DNA of 6,300 bases from Flavobacteriales bacterium UBA1995 (lineage in GTDB: Bacteria > Bacteroidota > Bacteroidia > Flavobacteriales_D > Sanyastnellaceae). The notes under the pieces were generated by a model. It was not told the origin of the DNA. It made no database searches and worked only from the letters and a program-made list of their open reading frames with translations. Shown piece after piece: positions 6,217 through 6,300 of the stretch. How positions within the stretch are numbered: the first letter of the stretch is position 1; every line of letters begins with the position of its first letter. A program made the position numbers and the translations under genes. The stretch covers positions 221 to 6,520 of the forward strand of contig DDCX01000126.1 in NCBI GenBank assembly GCA_002336475.1, in the 5' to 3' direction.

Positions 6217-6300
6217 TCACCGATGTTTTCCGCGCCACAATTCCCATTCCACCACCGCCAAGGGCCACAAACAGCCCACTGTCATGGCCCCGTATAACAG
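6217..6300 (-). CDS. C-terminal tail of a possible membrane protein (partial, begins beyond the right edge)
   Basis: One minus-strand frame reads in from the window edge for 27 codons to TGA at 6217-6219. Its product starts LLYGAMTVGCLWPLAVVEWE and ends LWRGKHR. A hydrophobic stretch followed by a basic tail suggests the last transmembrane helix and cytoplasmic end of a membrane protein. Third codon positions are mostly G or C, in line with the other genes. It lies 44 bases upstream of the cytochrome gene in the same orientation, so it may belong to the same transcription unit. The piece is too short to identify, and the alternative is non-coding upstream sequence. Confidence 0.35.
   Translation of the reverse strand: MLYGAMTVGCLWPLAVVEWELWRGKHR

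Noticed and set aside
6173..6268. N-terminal extension of the cytochrome to ATG 6268
   Set aside because: It would place 32 residues before a clear lipoprotein signal peptide that begins at 6172.

Overview
The window looks like a compact, fairly GC-rich chromosomal segment from a member of the Bacteroidota, possibly a free-living Flavobacteriales-type lineage. Four observations suggest this: a lipoprotein with 'GCTDxxALNY..ANEDDGSC' repeats plus a FISUMP-type domain, a DUF5777-like beta-barrel, signal peptides ending in A|Q, and no clear Shine-Dalgarno sequence at the starts inspected. The phylum is an inference. No RNA gene, insertion sequence, CRISPR array or phage signature was seen, and no gap between genes exceeds about 105 bases.

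Layout, left to right. A minus-strand FISUMP lipoprotein gene runs off the left edge (1-797). Next is a minus-strand nitroreductase (901-1554). A plus-strand PlsC-type acyltransferase (1590-2420) lies head-to-head with the nitroreductase. It converges on a minus-strand hotdog acyl-CoA thioesterase (2491-2901). A plus-strand secreted two-domain endonuclease/exonuclease/phosphatase-fold enzyme (2926-4401) starts 24 bases from the thioesterase. A minus-strand operon fills the right side, read from right to left: a mono-heme c-type cytochrome lipoprotein (5816-6172), a secreted YceI-like protein (5280-5816) and a DUF5777-like outer-membrane barrel (4402-5283). A probable C-terminal tail of an unrecognised membrane protein sits at the right edge (6217-6300).

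How the genes fit together. The three genes of the right-hand operon overlap by 1 and 4 bases, so they are probably translated together. Their products would form a cell-envelope set: an anchored heme protein, a periplasmic lipid/isoprenoid-binding lipocalin-like protein and an outer-membrane barrel. This is the best candidate here for an under-described system, with a possible role in envelope electron or quinone-type lipid handling. The acyltransferase and thioesterase both act in acyl-lipid metabolism but are convergent, not co-transcribed. The remaining genes look like independent single units packed tightly, with promoters that must lie partly inside neighbouring coding sequence.
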